Positions 8,858-17,652 of a DNA stretch of 64,000 nt are shown here, piece by piece; position 1 is the stretch's first letter; every line of letters starts with the position of its first letter. The notes beneath the pieces were generated by a model. It saw only the letters and a list, made by a program, of their open reading frames with translations. It was not told the origin of the DNA and searched no databases. This DNA comes from Streptomyces violaceoruber. GTDB lineage: Bacteria; Actinomycetota; Actinomycetes; Streptomycetales; Streptomycetaceae. The DNA lies in assembly GCF_033406955.1 (NCBI RefSeq), contig NZ_CP137734.1:2046001-2110000 (forward strand). Direction: 5' to 3'. Both the position numbers and the translations under genes were made by a program.

Positions 8858-11410
8858 ATGCAACCGATGAACTCCCCCGCTCTGCTGCGATGTCTCCTGG
8901 GATCGAAGAAGCGCGCCGCCGTGGTGGTGGCCTTCTGGGTCCTGATCGCGGGCCTCCTCGCCGGGGTCGCCCCGGCCCTGGAATCCGTCGAGGACAACGC
9001 CTCCGCCAACCTGCCGCCCGCCGCCTCGGACTCCATGAAGGCCCGTGATCTCGTCCGCGCCCAGCTTCCGGGCCAGGACGCGACGCCGGCGATCATCGTG
9101 GTCCGCGGCAAGGGCACCGACGCCGCGAAGAGCGCCACGCAATCGGTCGCCGCCATCACCTCGGCCCTTTCCGGAACCAGCCGACCCGACCATGTCGTGA
9201 GCGTGGTCTCCACGGTGACCGCTCCCGACGCTGCGGCCGAGTTGGTCTCGCAGGACCGCGGTGCTCAGCTGGTCATCGTGCCCATGGAGGGCAGCCCCTC
9301 GGACGAGTCCTTCCAGAATGCGGTCGACGAGGTGCGTGCCCTCGCGTCCGACCGGGCCGGGCCCGCCGACGTCGCGGTGACCGGCCCCGCCGGGATCGCC
9401 ACCGACACCGTGAAGGTCTTCAGCGGCGGTGACAAAGTCCTGCTGCTGGCCACCGTCGTGCTCGTCCTGATCATCCTGCTGGCGATCTACCGCTCGCCCC
9501 TGATGGCGCTCGTGCCGCTTCTTGCCGTGGGCGTGGCTATGCGCGTGGCGGAGACTCTCGGCGCGATTCTCGCGGACGCCGGAGTCATCACGGTCAGCTC
9601 CCAGACCGCCTCGATCATGACCGTGCTGCTGTTCGGGGTGGGCACGGACTACGCGCTGATCATCACCGCCCGCTACCGCGAGACCCTGCTCGACGAGCCA
9701 GACCGCGCCCGCGCGATGCAGGCCGCCGTGCGCCGCACCGCCGAGTCCGTCCTCGCCAGCGCCTCGACCATCGTGCTCGCCATGTTTGCCCTGCTCGTGG
9801 CCGTCTCCCCGGCACTTCACGGCTTCGGACCGTACCTCGCTCTGGGCGTGGCCGTCATGGCGCTGGTGGCGTTCACCTTCATCCCCGCCCTGGTCCTCCT
9901 GCTGGGCAGGAGCGTCTTCTGGCCCGGGGGCGTGGACAAGGCCGCCGAACGCAGTCGCGGCGCAGGCATCTGGCACCGCATCGCCGCCCTGGTCGCACGG
10001 GCCCCCGTCAAGGTGGCCTCGGCCGTGATCGCACTCCTGGTGGTACTGAGCGCGGGACTGCTCGGCTACCAGGAGAGCTTCAACACCCTCAGCGGCTTCC
10101 GCGCCGCCACCGAGTCGGAGCACGGACAGCACCTCATTCGGGAGGAATTCGGGCCCGGCGAGATCGCCCCCAGTACCGTCGTCGTCCATTCCCAGGACAA
10201 CCTGCGCTCCAGCCCCGCACCCGCCGACATCGCCACCGCGCTCACCGACGCCGATCACGTCAGCCGTGTCGCAGACCCCCGCATGGGCAAGGACGGCAAG
10301 ACCGTCTTCTACGACGTCATCCTCGACCTCGACCCCTACAGCTCCAAGGCACTCGACGCGATCGGTCCCCTCAAGCAGGCCACACAATCCGCAGCCCAGG
10401 CCGCCGGCGTCCAGGACGCCACGGTGCTCATCGGCGGCGAGACCGCGCAGAACGCCGACATCCGCTCCGCCCTCGACCGCGACACGACCCTCATCGTGCT
10501 GCTGGTCCTAGCCATCGTCACCGTGGTCCTCGTCCTGCTGCTCCGCTCGCTCCTTGCCCCGCTCTACCTGGTCGCGACCCTGCTCCTGTCGTTCCTGGCC
10601 ACCCTGGGCGCCACCACCTTCTTCACCGTGACCGTCCTCGGTGACGACGGCATCGGCAACCGCGTCACCGCGTACATCTTCGTCTTCCTCGTCGCGCTCG
10701 GCGTCGACTACAACATCTTCATCATGAGCCGGTTCAAGCAGGAACTGCGCACCCAGCCCCCAGCGAAGGCGATCACCGCCGCACTGACACGCACCGGCGG
10801 CGTCATCTCCTCCGCGGGCCTCATCCTCGCGGCGACCTTCGCCGTCCTGATGACCCAGCCGATCCGCGAACTGTTCCAGTTCGGCTTCGCCATGGCCTGC
10901 GGCATCCTGCTGGACACCTTCCTCATCCGCCCGCTTCTGGTCCCCGCCATCGTCCGCCTGCTCGGCAACCGCGCCCTGTGGCCCGCACGCCCAGGCACCC
11001 CGCAGACACCCTCCACGCCCACCTCCGAACCGCCTTCCGCCGACGCGCCGGCCGCACGGGCTGCCGAAACCGGCACCAGCCGTCTGCTGCGCGCGTTCAC
11101 CTGGATCGCGATCATCGAAGCGTGCACGTGGGCAGGTCTGCTGGCCGGGATGTACCTCAAGTACATCCCCGAAACCACCGAACTCGGCGTACGGATCTTC
11201 GGCACCCTCCACGGCGCCGCCTTCATCGTCTACGTGTCCCTGACCGTCCTGGTCGCGATCCGGCTGAAGTGGCGGCTGGGCCGGACAACGATCTTCGCCC
11301 TGCTGGCCGCCGTACCCCCGTTCATGACTATCGCGTTCGAAATCTGGGCCCGCCGCACAGGCAGGCTCCCTCAGCCGACCGCGGACCCGAGCCCAACTCC
11401 AGCCCTGTAA
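8858..11410 (+). CDS. MMPL-family RND exporter fused to a DUF3817 membrane domain
   Basis: An 850-aa inner-membrane transporter with two repeated halves. Each half has a periplasmic loop followed by a bundle of membrane helices (for example VLLLATVVLVLIILLAIY and TLIVLLVLAIVTVVLVLLL), ending in the MMPL signatures GVGTDYALIITARYRE and GVDYNIFIMSRFKQE. Actinobacterial MMPL proteins move lipids or drugs using the proton gradient. Residues from about 745 onward form a separate DUF3817 domain (WIAIIEACTWAGLLAGMYLK ... GTLHGAAFIVY). ATG at 8867 is an alternative start. Regulation by the divergent TetR protein is likely. Confidence 0.9.
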   Translation: MQPMNSPALLRCLLGSKKRAAVVVAFWVLIAGLLAGVAPALESVEDNASANLPPAASDSMKARDLVRAQLPGQDATPAIIVVRGKGTDAAKSATQSVAAITSALSGTSRPDHVVSVVSTVTAPDAAAELVSQDRGAQLVIVPMEGSPSDESFQNAVDEVRALASDRAGPADVAVTGPAGIATDTVKVFSGGDKVLLLATVVLVLIILLAIYRSPLMALVPLLAVGVAMRVAETLGAILADAGVITVSSQTASIMTVLLFGVGTDYALIITARYRETLLDEPDRARAMQAAVRRTAESVLASASTIVLAMFALLVAVSPALHGFGPYLALGVAVMALVAFTFIPALVLLLGRSVFWPGGVDKAAERSRGAGIWHRIAALVARAPVKVASAVIALLVVLSAGLLGYQESFNTLSGFRAATESEHGQHLIREEFGPGEIAPSTVVVHSQDNLRSSPAPADIATALTDADHVSRVADPRMGKDGKTVFYDVILDLDPYSSKALDAIGPLKQATQSAAQAAGVQDATVLIGGETAQNADIRSALDRDTTLIVLLVLAIVTVVLVLLLRSLLAPLYLVATLLLSFLATLGATTFFTVTVLGDDGIGNRVTAYIFVFLVALGVDYNIFIMSRFKQELRTQPPAKAITAALTRTGGVISSAGLILAATFAVLMTQPIRELFQFGFAMACGILLDTFLIRPLLVPAIVRLLGNRALWPARPGTPQTPSTPTSEPPSADAPAARAAETGTSRLLRAFTWIAIIEACTWAGLLAGMYLKYIPETTELGVRIFGTLHGAAFIVYVSLTVLVAIRLKWRLGRTTIFALLAAVPPFMTIAFEIWARRTGRLPQPTADPSPTPAL

Positions 11411-11528
11411 CCGCACCCCGCAACGGAACTCGATCGGACACGCGGTGCACATCATCGCCATCGCCGTGCGGGCCCCGGCCGGGCGGGACAGCCACCGACA
11501 TCACACCAACAACCGAGAGAAGACAGAA

Positions 11529-11825
11529 ATGAGCACCGCCGTCACCGAGTTCACCGTCGCCGCGCCCGCCCAGGGCGCGTTCGAGAACAACTGCACCGCC
11601 AGCATGCGCGCCACCCTTTCCAACGTGCCGGGGCTGCGCAACGCACGGCTGCTGCGTCCCCGCAAGGGCGCACACGGCTACCTGGCCGTCCTCAACTTCG
11701 AGGACGACGCCGCATTCACCGCCTACACCTCGTCGGAGGCATTCCGCGCCGCGCACGCCGACCCCACCCACTCGCTCTCCGACGACAACCGCGTCACGGT
11801 CTTCGAAGCGGTCACGCAGGGCTGA
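11529..11825 (+). CDS. Small ABM-like (dimeric alpha+beta barrel) protein
   Basis: A 98-aa protein with the spacing and composition of the antibiotic biosynthesis monooxygenase fold: strand (VTEFTVAA), a mid-helix (ASMRATLSNVPGLRNARLL), the strand pair GYLAVLNFEDDAAFTAYTSS and a terminal VTVFEAV strand. The start ATG at 11529 follows GAGAGAAG. It lies 118 bp after the exporter gene on the same strand and may be co-transcribed, possibly modifying or binding the exported compound. Catalytic residues cannot be assigned. Confidence 0.65.
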   Translation: MSTAVTEFTVAAPAQGAFENNCTASMRATLSNVPGLRNARLLRPRKGAHGYLAVLNFEDDAAFTAYTSSEAFRAAHADPTHSLSDDNRVTVFEAVTQG

Positions 11826-12184
11826 CATTTCTGGTCCCACGGGTGCCGGAATAACTCGCTCGGCCGAGCCGCGCCTGATGACGCAGACGGTGCCTCCTGA
11901 CCGCACCGCATCCGCGGTGACCGCCGAGTCGGCCAAGGGCGGCCCCTCGGAGTTACAGGCAGTGGCTCCGAGGGACCGCCCTCGCCTGTACAGGTAGGCA
12001 GACCAGGTGCAGGGGCCGGGCATTCTGGCCGCGGCGGAGGCCAGGTCCGGGGGGCGTGTCCGGCTCGAACTGGCCGTGGGCGTTCACATGGGTTCAGAGG
12101 AGCGGGCACCAAGCCCAGCCAGCACCACAACTCCGGACGCCGCTGAAGTCGTGGAGAACGGAAACACCGCCCACCACATACTGT

Positions 12185-12440
12185 TCAGCGGCGGATGAGC
12201 CCGAGGTCGTCGATGGCGGTGACAGTGGCCACAGCGGCGGTGCGCGAGTCGGTTCCGATGTTGGCATAGATGCAGGCCAGGTGATATCGACGGTGCCTTC
12301 GGTCAAGTGGAGGCGTGCGCCGATGGCCTGGTCGGACAGTCCGTCGGCGACCGGTGAGAGGACTTCGGTCTCACGTCGGGTCAGGTTGGTGGCGGGAGCG
12401 CGGAGCCGGTTCATCAGCCGGTCGGCGACGGTGGGCGCAA
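12185..12440 (-). pseudogene. C-terminal HTH fragment of a NarL/LuxR-type response regulator
   Basis: Reading leftward, LTRRETEVLSPVADGLSDQA and IGARLHLTEGTV match the GerE/LuxR helix-turn-helix. After DIT the frame slips, and the family C-terminus continues in another frame as IYANIGTDSRTAAV with stop TGA at 12185-12187. No receiver domain is present. A frameshifted relic. Confidence 0.65.
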
Positions 12441-12464
12441 GGTCCCGGGGAGCGGAACCCCCTT

Positions 12465-12660
12465 TCACTGAAAGGTGCCGCCTTTCACCCATCGACGGAA
12501 GCGGGTGTGCAATGTGGCCCAGGAGCCGTACCGCTCGGGCACGTCCTGCCAAGCCGTTCCGGTCCGAAACTCCACACGATCCCGTCGAGTACCGGCCGAT
12601 CGTGCAAGCGTTGCTGCCCCGGTCTGCCGAGCGGGGGCAGCAACGCTTGCACGAAGGGTC
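12465..12660 (-). mobile_element. IS5-family transposase remnant (N-terminal region)
   Basis: Leftward translation gives VQALLPPLGRPGQQRLHD, then RPVLDGIVW, a slip of frame, FRTGTAWQDVPERYGSWATL and HTRFRRWVKGGTFQ. This is the typical N-terminal region (DUF4096-like) of IS5-group transposases. No DDE domain or terminal repeats remain. Confidence 0.65.
12600..12654. repeat. Perfect 21-bp inverted repeat, 13-base loop
   Basis: CGTGCAAGCGTTGCTGCCCC at 12601-12620 is repeated in perfect inverse at 12634-12653, and the outer bases 12600/12654 also pair. It lies inside the IS5-type transposase remnant, so part of it is coding sequence that has been copied in inverse. Confidence 0.8.
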
Positions 12661-12989
12661 ACCCGGCACCGGACAGTATCGGCTCCTCTCGGACTGGTGG
12701 CGAGCTGCGGTCGGAGCCGAGCTTCCAGACCGTGCCGGTGCGGCGCCCGCACAGACTCCTGAACGCAACCTGTTCCGTCGACGGTGTGATCGGCGCCTTC
12801 GCCATCACCAATGACAGCGCCCTGATGATCCTCGACCTGGGCGTCGACGCCCTGCACCCTGCGGTCCCTGACCGTCTACCTGATCCGTCAGGGCACCCTC
12901 GACGATTACCTGGAGCAGAGAGAACCTGCTTCATCGGGCGCGAGAGGCAGGGCCCTGCCTCCCCAGTCGGTGACGACCCTTCAGAAGTA

Positions 12990-13010
12990 GCGTCACCCGA
13001 GCGTCAAGAC
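12990..13010 (+). repeat. Left arm repeat of att-like site A
   Basis: GCGTCA, three bases, then GAGCGTCAAGAC. The same doublet precedes the other two sites. Here the second repeat starts 80 bp before the CAGGTCAG box at 13079. Confidence 0.7.
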
Positions 13011-13126
13011 CTTCGGTTTCCCTTCGCGCCAGGAGAAGGGCCGACCACGCCGACATCGCGGCACCGCTCGTGCAACGCCAGGTCAGGCGGCTTTCACGAG
13101 CGGTCCGCAAGCTCTACGTCGTGCGC

Positions 13127-13256
13127 TTTGGAGAACAGGTCGAGCGCAACAGGCCGCTCCTGATCCAACCAAGAAAAATGCAGGTCACAGCCCCTTTGCG
13201 GCGGGCTCCAAAATCGCCACGCACTCAACGTGCGCAGTCATCGGAAAGATGTCGGC
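13127..13256 (-). repeat. Att-like core A: diverged copy of the RNA methyltransferase 3' end
   Basis: On the minus strand it encodes DIFPMTAHVECVAILEPAAK followed by GL and stop, nearly the C-terminus of the RNA methyltransferase at 59677-61053. The last 70 bp are roughly 85% identical to the copy at 29 kb. No upstream part of the gene is present. CAGGTCAG-type boxes at 13079, 13181 and 13279 are spaced 102 and 98 bp. Confidence 0.75.
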
Positions 13257-13326
13257 TTGGACACAGGCAGGAAAGCCGCAGGTCAGAGATGCATGTGGGT
13301 CCCGAATGAGGGCCGCCGGGCGCCCG

Positions 13327-13348
13327 GAGCGTCAAATGAGCGTCACGG
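13327..13348 (+). repeat. Right arm repeat of att-like site A
   Basis: GAGCGTCA, three bases, then GAGCGTCACGG. It begins 48 bp after the start of the CAGGTCAG box at 13279, exactly as at site B. Confidence 0.7.
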
Positions 13349-13573
13349 CCCTACATCGATTCGGCGCCGACAATCTGGCGCGTCATGCCTACCTACGCAG
13401 CGCCTCCCCCGGTACGGAGCCTCACGTCGGTGGCGTCACGTCGGTGCGCCCAGTGCGTACGAGAGGCTCGCCGTTGAAGGGGCAGTGTGATCGAAATTCG
13501 CTGACGAGGCCGCTCCGGGCCTGGGAGGCTTGTCCCGCCTGCTGCACGCCGCCCGGGGACGGAGCCACCTACT

Positions 13574-14803
13574 TTGATCATCCTGGACACGAACATGCTG
13601 TGGGGTGTCTCTCCTGACAACGCGAGTGTCGACCTGCTCAAGACCATCCGGGCGACGGGGGTGCAAGGCGTCGCCGTCCCGTGGACGGTCATGGAGGAGC
13701 TGGCCGCGCAACGGGCGCTGAAGTACCAGGAGAAGTACGACGCCGCGTTCCACGCGCACAAGGCGTTGCGCTTGATCACGCCCTGGGAGACCAACGCCGT
13801 CATGCAGCCTCTCGAAACCGAGAAGGTGCGGCGGTACTGGCGGGATGCTTTCGCCGCCATCCTGGAGGTGCTGCCTCCGAGCGCGTCGGTACTGCAAGAG
13901 GCTGCCTACCGGGAGGCAAATGTCATCCCGCCATGCAAGCAGCTGGAGATGAAGGGGGTGAACAAGCCGGTGAAGACCGGCTCGCGTGATGCCGCGATAT
14001 GGCTGACCGCCGTCGAGTACGCGCGCGAGCACCCAGACGAGACGGTGTACTTCGTCAGCAAGAACACGAACGACTTCGGTGACGGCTCCTCGTACAAGGG
14101 ACGGGCGAGACTGTGGCGGGACATCCAGGAGTTGGGGGATCGTTTCAAGCACTATGCATCCCTCGACCCCGTCGTCGCCGAGTTCACTCAGCCCACCGAG
14201 GTGGACGATGCCTTGGTGCAGGAGCAGGTGGGTACTCCCGAGGTGGCATCGATCATCGCCCGGGAGGCGGGTGCCAAGTGGGGTGTCGACGTGGAGAGCA
14301 TGCACGCGTTCGACGCACCCACCTTCCTGGGAACACTCTGGCCCGACTCGGACGACAGCGAACGCCCCCTTATGGGCGGTGCCGGCCCCTGGATTACGAC
14401 GCCCTACGCCCAGGTGGACCTCGTCAGCGATGTAAGCGCCTACCGCATCGGCGACCACGTATGGTGCACAGCAACGGTGCGCTGGCTGCTCACCGGCCTG
14501 GCTCTACTTGGCAGGCAATCGGGGCTCGGACGAGTAGGATGCGCCTGGGAGACGCGCCTGCTGTTGAGCCCAACCAGGGCTGAGTCACAGCTCACTATCC
14601 TGCGCAGCAGCTCTCCAAGGCCCCTCACCGCAGATGACTTCCAACGGCTTTCGGTCCCTGCGGCATCCGCCTCTCTCCCCGGCTACTCGGCGGAGGTGTG
14701 GCAACAGCTCGCGAAGTGGCAGGAAGCCGAGAAGCCGACTCTCTTGCGGAGCGCTCTAATGGCTATGGCCTTGTGGGCCGGTAGCCGGCGTAAGGACGGG
14801 TAG
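13574..14803 (+). CDS. PIN-domain (DUF4935-like) predicted ribonuclease
   Basis: A 409-aa protein whose first 175 residues look like a PIN nuclease. It has MIILDTNML (Asp5), an acidic pair in VMEELAAQ (Glu41/42), GSRDAAIWLTAVEYA (Asp139) and FVSKNTNDFGD (Asp167), the four acidic metal ligands of the fold. The long C-terminal half is unrecognised and may sense or bind a partner. The start is TTG at 13574, just after a GGAG site, because the PIN strand begins there. It is the first gene after att-like site A, in a defence-type neighbourhood, so an RNA-cleaving abortive-infection role is plausible but inferred. No antitoxin-like gene is adjacent. Confidence 0.75.
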   Translation: MIILDTNMLWGVSPDNASVDLLKTIRATGVQGVAVPWTVMEELAAQRALKYQEKYDAAFHAHKALRLITPWETNAVMQPLETEKVRRYWRDAFAAILEVLPPSASVLQEAAYREANVIPPCKQLEMKGVNKPVKTGSRDAAIWLTAVEYAREHPDETVYFVSKNTNDFGDGSSYKGRARLWRDIQELGDRFKHYASLDPVVAEFTQPTEVDDALVQEQVGTPEVASIIAREAGAKWGVDVESMHAFDAPTFLGTLWPDSDDSERPLMGGAGPWITTPYAQVDLVSDVSAYRIGDHVWCTATVRWLLTGLALLGRQSGLGRVGCAWETRLLLSPTRAESQLTILRSSSPRPLTADDFQRLSVPAASASLPGYSAEVWQQLAKWQEAEKPTLLRSALMAMALWAGSRRKDG

Positions 14804-14862
14804 GGCAGCCTCCGGCTGCTCGTCATCGGCCGCTGCACCTGCGGGCGGCCCGGGGGCCACGT

Positions 14863-14888
14863 CTAAGCGGATGACCTGAAGTTCTGCG
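14863..14888 (+). repeat. IS630 left terminal inverted repeat
   Basis: CTAAGCGG, four variable bases, then CCTGAAGTTCTGCG, matching the right end in 22 or more of 26 positions. Confidence 0.85.
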
Positions 14889-16039
14889 TGGAATCGGCGG
14901 CGGCGGCGTCGGCCGGGCGCGACGGCCCCGATGGCACGAAAACCTCGCCGGGTGTTGCATCGACGTTGACCAAAACGTGGCAAACCCGGCGAGGTCAAGG
15001 TCGGTATGCGTCCGGCATCCGTGTTCGCCAACCCTTCCGGTCCGGCGTACCAGCACCTGTACCACCTGCTGCATCACCGCTGGCGGGAGGCCGCCCGCGT
15101 CGTGATGGTGCTGCTGTCCGGGGCCGGCCTGACCGCGGACGAGATCGGCGAGCTGCTCGGCTGCCACCCGGCCACGGTGCGCCGCTGGATCCACCGCTAC
15201 AACACCGACGGCGCCCCGGGCCTGGCCGACCACCCCCGGCCGGGACGACCCCGGCTCGGCGGGCCGAGACTGGGCGAGCGCATCAGACGGCTGCTGACCC
15301 ACCCCGGCCCGTGGACGATCCGCCGGATTCACCACCGCCTGGGCCGGCCGAAGATCAGCTCGCGCACCGTCCACCGGCGCACTCGCGAGCAGGCCGCCTG
15401 GCGCCGGCCCCGCCTGACGGCCAGGGGCGACCCCGACCGGCGGCGCGTCCTGGCCGCCGTGCGCCGCCAACTGCGGGCCCTGCCGCCCGGGTCGGTGGCC
15501 CTGGCCGAGGACGAGACCCACCTGCACCTGCTGCCGCACATCCGGGCGAGCTGGATCCCGCGCGGGACGCGGCAGCAGGTGGCCTCCCCGGGAAAGAACC
15601 GGCAGACCACCGTCTTCGGCGCCCTGGAAGTGGCCACCGGCGCCTGGCTCTACACCCTCTCCCGCCGCAATACCGCCGCGTTCATCGCCTTCCTCCAGCT
15701 GCTGCTGACCGCCTACCCCGACGCCCCGGCCGTCGCGGTGCTCTGCGACAACGACAGCATCCACCACGCGAAGGCGGTGACCACCTACCTGGCCGACCAC
15801 CCCCGCCTGCGCCTGCTGTTCGGCGCCCGCTACAGCCCGCACGACAACCCGGTCGAGCGTATCTGGGCCGCACTGAAGGCCCGCCTCGCCAACACCGCCG
15901 TCACCTGGCCGGGCCGCCAGCGTCAGGTCCACGCCTTCTTCCGGCAGCGCTCACCCACCCAGATGCTGACCACCGCCGCACCCTGGGCCTCGCCCTGGCT
16001 ACCGAAGCGTTACGCGCAGAACTTCAGGCAAGCCGCTTA
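14864..16039 (+). mobile_element. IS630-family insertion sequence
   Basis: Terminal repeats lie at 14863-14888 and 16015-16040. The element runs from AGCGG at 14866 to CCGCT ending at 16037, with a TA duplication on each side (14864-14865 and 16038-16039), the target-site hallmark of this family. It holds one transposase gene and looks complete and recent. Confidence 0.88.
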
Positions 16040-16040
16040 G
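15006..16040 (+). CDS. IS630-family DDE transposase
   Basis: A 344-aa transposase. The N-terminal helix-turn-helix (LTADEIGELLGCHPATVRRW) binds the terminal repeats. The DDE catalytic domain shows Asp in ALAEDETHLHLL, Asp in VLCDNDSIHHAK and the final Glu in YSPHDNPVERIW. The stop codon TAG is formed by the duplicated TA target plus the next G at the right end. A hairpin upstream (CCTCGCCGGGT around 14946 paired with ACCCGGCGAGG near 14987) may block read-through from outside promoters. Confidence 0.92.
   Translation: MRPASVFANPSGPAYQHLYHLLHHRWREAARVVMVLLSGAGLTADEIGELLGCHPATVRRWIHRYNTDGAPGLADHPRPGRPRLGGPRLGERIRRLLTHPGPWTIRRIHHRLGRPKISSRTVHRRTREQAAWRRPRLTARGDPDRRRVLAAVRRQLRALPPGSVALAEDETHLHLLPHIRASWIPRGTRQQVASPGKNRQTTVFGALEVATGAWLYTLSRRNTAAFIAFLQLLLTAYPDAPAVAVLCDNDSIHHAKAVTTYLADHPRLRLLFGARYSPHDNPVERIWAALKARLANTAVTWPGRQRQVHAFFRQRSPTQMLTTAAPWASPWLPKRYAQNFRQAA
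16015..16040 (-). repeat. IS630 right terminal inverted repeat
   Basis: CGCAGAACTTCAGG, four variable bases, then CCGCTTAG. It overlaps the last codons of the transposase gene. Confidence 0.85.
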
Positions 16041-16200
16041 GTGCAGTGGGTGCGGGCTCCGGTCAGGAGATGGGCACGACCCAGCAGCGCGGGTGGACCG
16101 CACAGCACTTCACCGAAAGCCGAGCGTCGGTCCTCCAGGCGGACGGTGGGCCAGGGCCGGGCGCATCGGTATGCCCACTGCGGAGTGGACCCACCGCGGG

Positions 16201-17652
16201 TCAGTCGGCGGGTGACTCTGCCCCCGGCATGTCGTGCTCGATTCCGGCATGCAGGGTGCGGCCGCCCGACGGGATCACCTCGACGAGGCGTTCCTCCTCC
16301 TCGCGGGATAGATCCGTGAAGAGTCGGATGGACGTGTTCACGAGCTCCAGTAGTGGGACACTGCCGCGGGGCGGTTTTACCGAGGCGGTCCGGGTGGAGA
16401 AGTTGTACCTCACCGGTACGCCACTTGGCGGTAGGGCTTCGAGATTCTTGACCAGGGTTCCCGGTCCGAGGGATTCGCTGAGGTGGCGGAGCCGGTCCCC
16501 ATGCAAAGCGCCCACCTCTCCTTCGTACGCCACCTTCCCGCCACCGTTGACCAGCGTGATGGCCTTGAGGCTCAGCTCTAGGAGCGGCAGACGATTGCCG
16601 ACCTCGTCGAGGGCCGGCAGTTCGTACGCCGCCCGTGCCGCCGACGATGTCAGGTGGTCGACCTTCTGGGCGAGCGTGAGAACGAAGCCGGGCGCGTCGA
16701 AGCTGAGGGCTCCCTCGCCCTTAGTCCAGTGCAGGGGGGCTGCGCCACGGCGAGCGGCGACGGAGGAGGGGGCTACGCCGCAAACCCGGGCGTTCCATGT
16801 GCTCAGCGCGGCGCGCATGAGGTGCTGGAGATTGTCGGTGGCGGTGATCCTGCCGTGCCGCAGCAGATCGGTCAGAGTGATCTCACGGGCGATACGGCTC
16901 CAGAAGTTCCCATCAGGGATCTCCTGGCCTTCGAGGAGGTAATCGAGCGACGACTCGTCCAGTTGCTGCGGATACCTGGGAGCGCGTTCGAGCTCGGCTA
17001 CCGGTGCACCACTAGCGCGCCACAAGGTACCCAAGAAGGCCGTCAGGCGGCGCGCGATCGGTGGGGACAGCGTGTCCGAGGCAAAGGCAAGCGCGTCCTC
17101 AGTCCCCCCACGCTCACCGCGGCGGGCTGCCTGCGCGCCGGTCGTCATGGCACGGGCCAGCCGGGACACGGAGCGCTCGTCAAGGAGACCCTGGCCACCT
17201 TCAATGACGGTGTTCGCGATCAGACGCCTCAACGCGGCGTCGGCCGACTCGCCAGAGGTCAGCTCCGCGAAAGCCGCCAGGTCCAACACCAGGGTGTGGT
17301 GGTCGATCGCGAGCGAATCCAGGGCGCGGGCGTCGAAGGACGGGCGGAGGGCGCCGAGCGCCAGAACAATGGGCCGGTCCTGGCGAGCAAGGCGCCTGAT
17401 GTCGAATACGAGCTCGTCCGCGTCCGTCGTGCTGCGCAGGTAGACGTATCGGTCGCTGAGGTCGTCGTCGTGTGGCCATCGCATGACCAGGTCCGGCATG
17501 TGGGTGTGGTTGTAGTATCCGGTGCGCCTGGTCCGGATCTGCGGATTGATCTGCCGGAGGTGCTGTTCGAGGAGTCGTTTGATCTCGGCGAACGAGCGGT
17601 ACGGGTCGTCCGCCTCGAGTGCCTCAGCGATCGACGATGCGACGGCGTTCAC
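16201..17652 (-). CDS. Unknown protein partnered with a PD-(D/E)XK-like gene
   Basis: A 483-aa protein without a recognisable family. It is mostly helical with no membrane segment or signal peptide. Stretches such as LDLAAFAELTSGESADAALR suggest an all-alpha scaffold. GTG at 17652 is chosen because it overlaps the upstream stop by four bases (GTGA) and has a GGGGGAG site. It is therefore translationally coupled to the nuclease-like gene at 17649-18251, and the two probably act as one unit. The position in an island between att-like sites suggests defence or mobile-element maintenance (inference). Confidence 0.7.
   Translation of the reverse strand: MNAVASSIAEALEADDPYRSFAEIKRLLEQHLRQINPQIRTRRTGYYNHTHMPDLVMRWPHDDDLSDRYVYLRSTTDADELVFDIRRLARQDRPIVLALGALRPSFDARALDSLAIDHHTLVLDLAAFAELTSGESADAALRRLIANTVIEGGQGLLDERSVSRLARAMTTGAQAARRGERGGTEDALAFASDTLSPPIARRLTAFLGTLWRASGAPVAELERAPRYPQQLDESSLDYLLEGQEIPDGNFWSRIAREITLTDLLRHGRITATDNLQHLMRAALSTWNARVCGVAPSSVAARRGAAPLHWTKGEGALSFDAPGFVLTLAQKVDHLTSSAARAAYELPALDEVGNRLPLLELSLKAITLVNGGGKVAYEGEVGALHGDRLRHLSESLGPGTLVKNLEALPPSGVPVRYNFSTRTASVKPPRGSVPLLELVNTSIRLFTDLSREEEERLVEVIPSGGRTLHAGIEHDMPGAESPAD

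Larger units (their letters stand above)
11826..13573. other. Decayed region with gene and IS remnants and an att-like site
   Basis: About 1.7 kb without an intact gene. From left to right it holds about 360 bp of unassigned sequence, a broken LuxR-type regulator end, an IS5-type transposase fragment with a perfect hairpin, and the repeat cluster of att-like site A. Several open frames span it but match no family and cross these remnants. Confidence 0.6.

Noticed and set aside
12600..12654. Terminator or IS200-type end hairpin
   Set aside because: It lies inside a transposase remnant with no gene end nearby, and no IS200-type gene is present.
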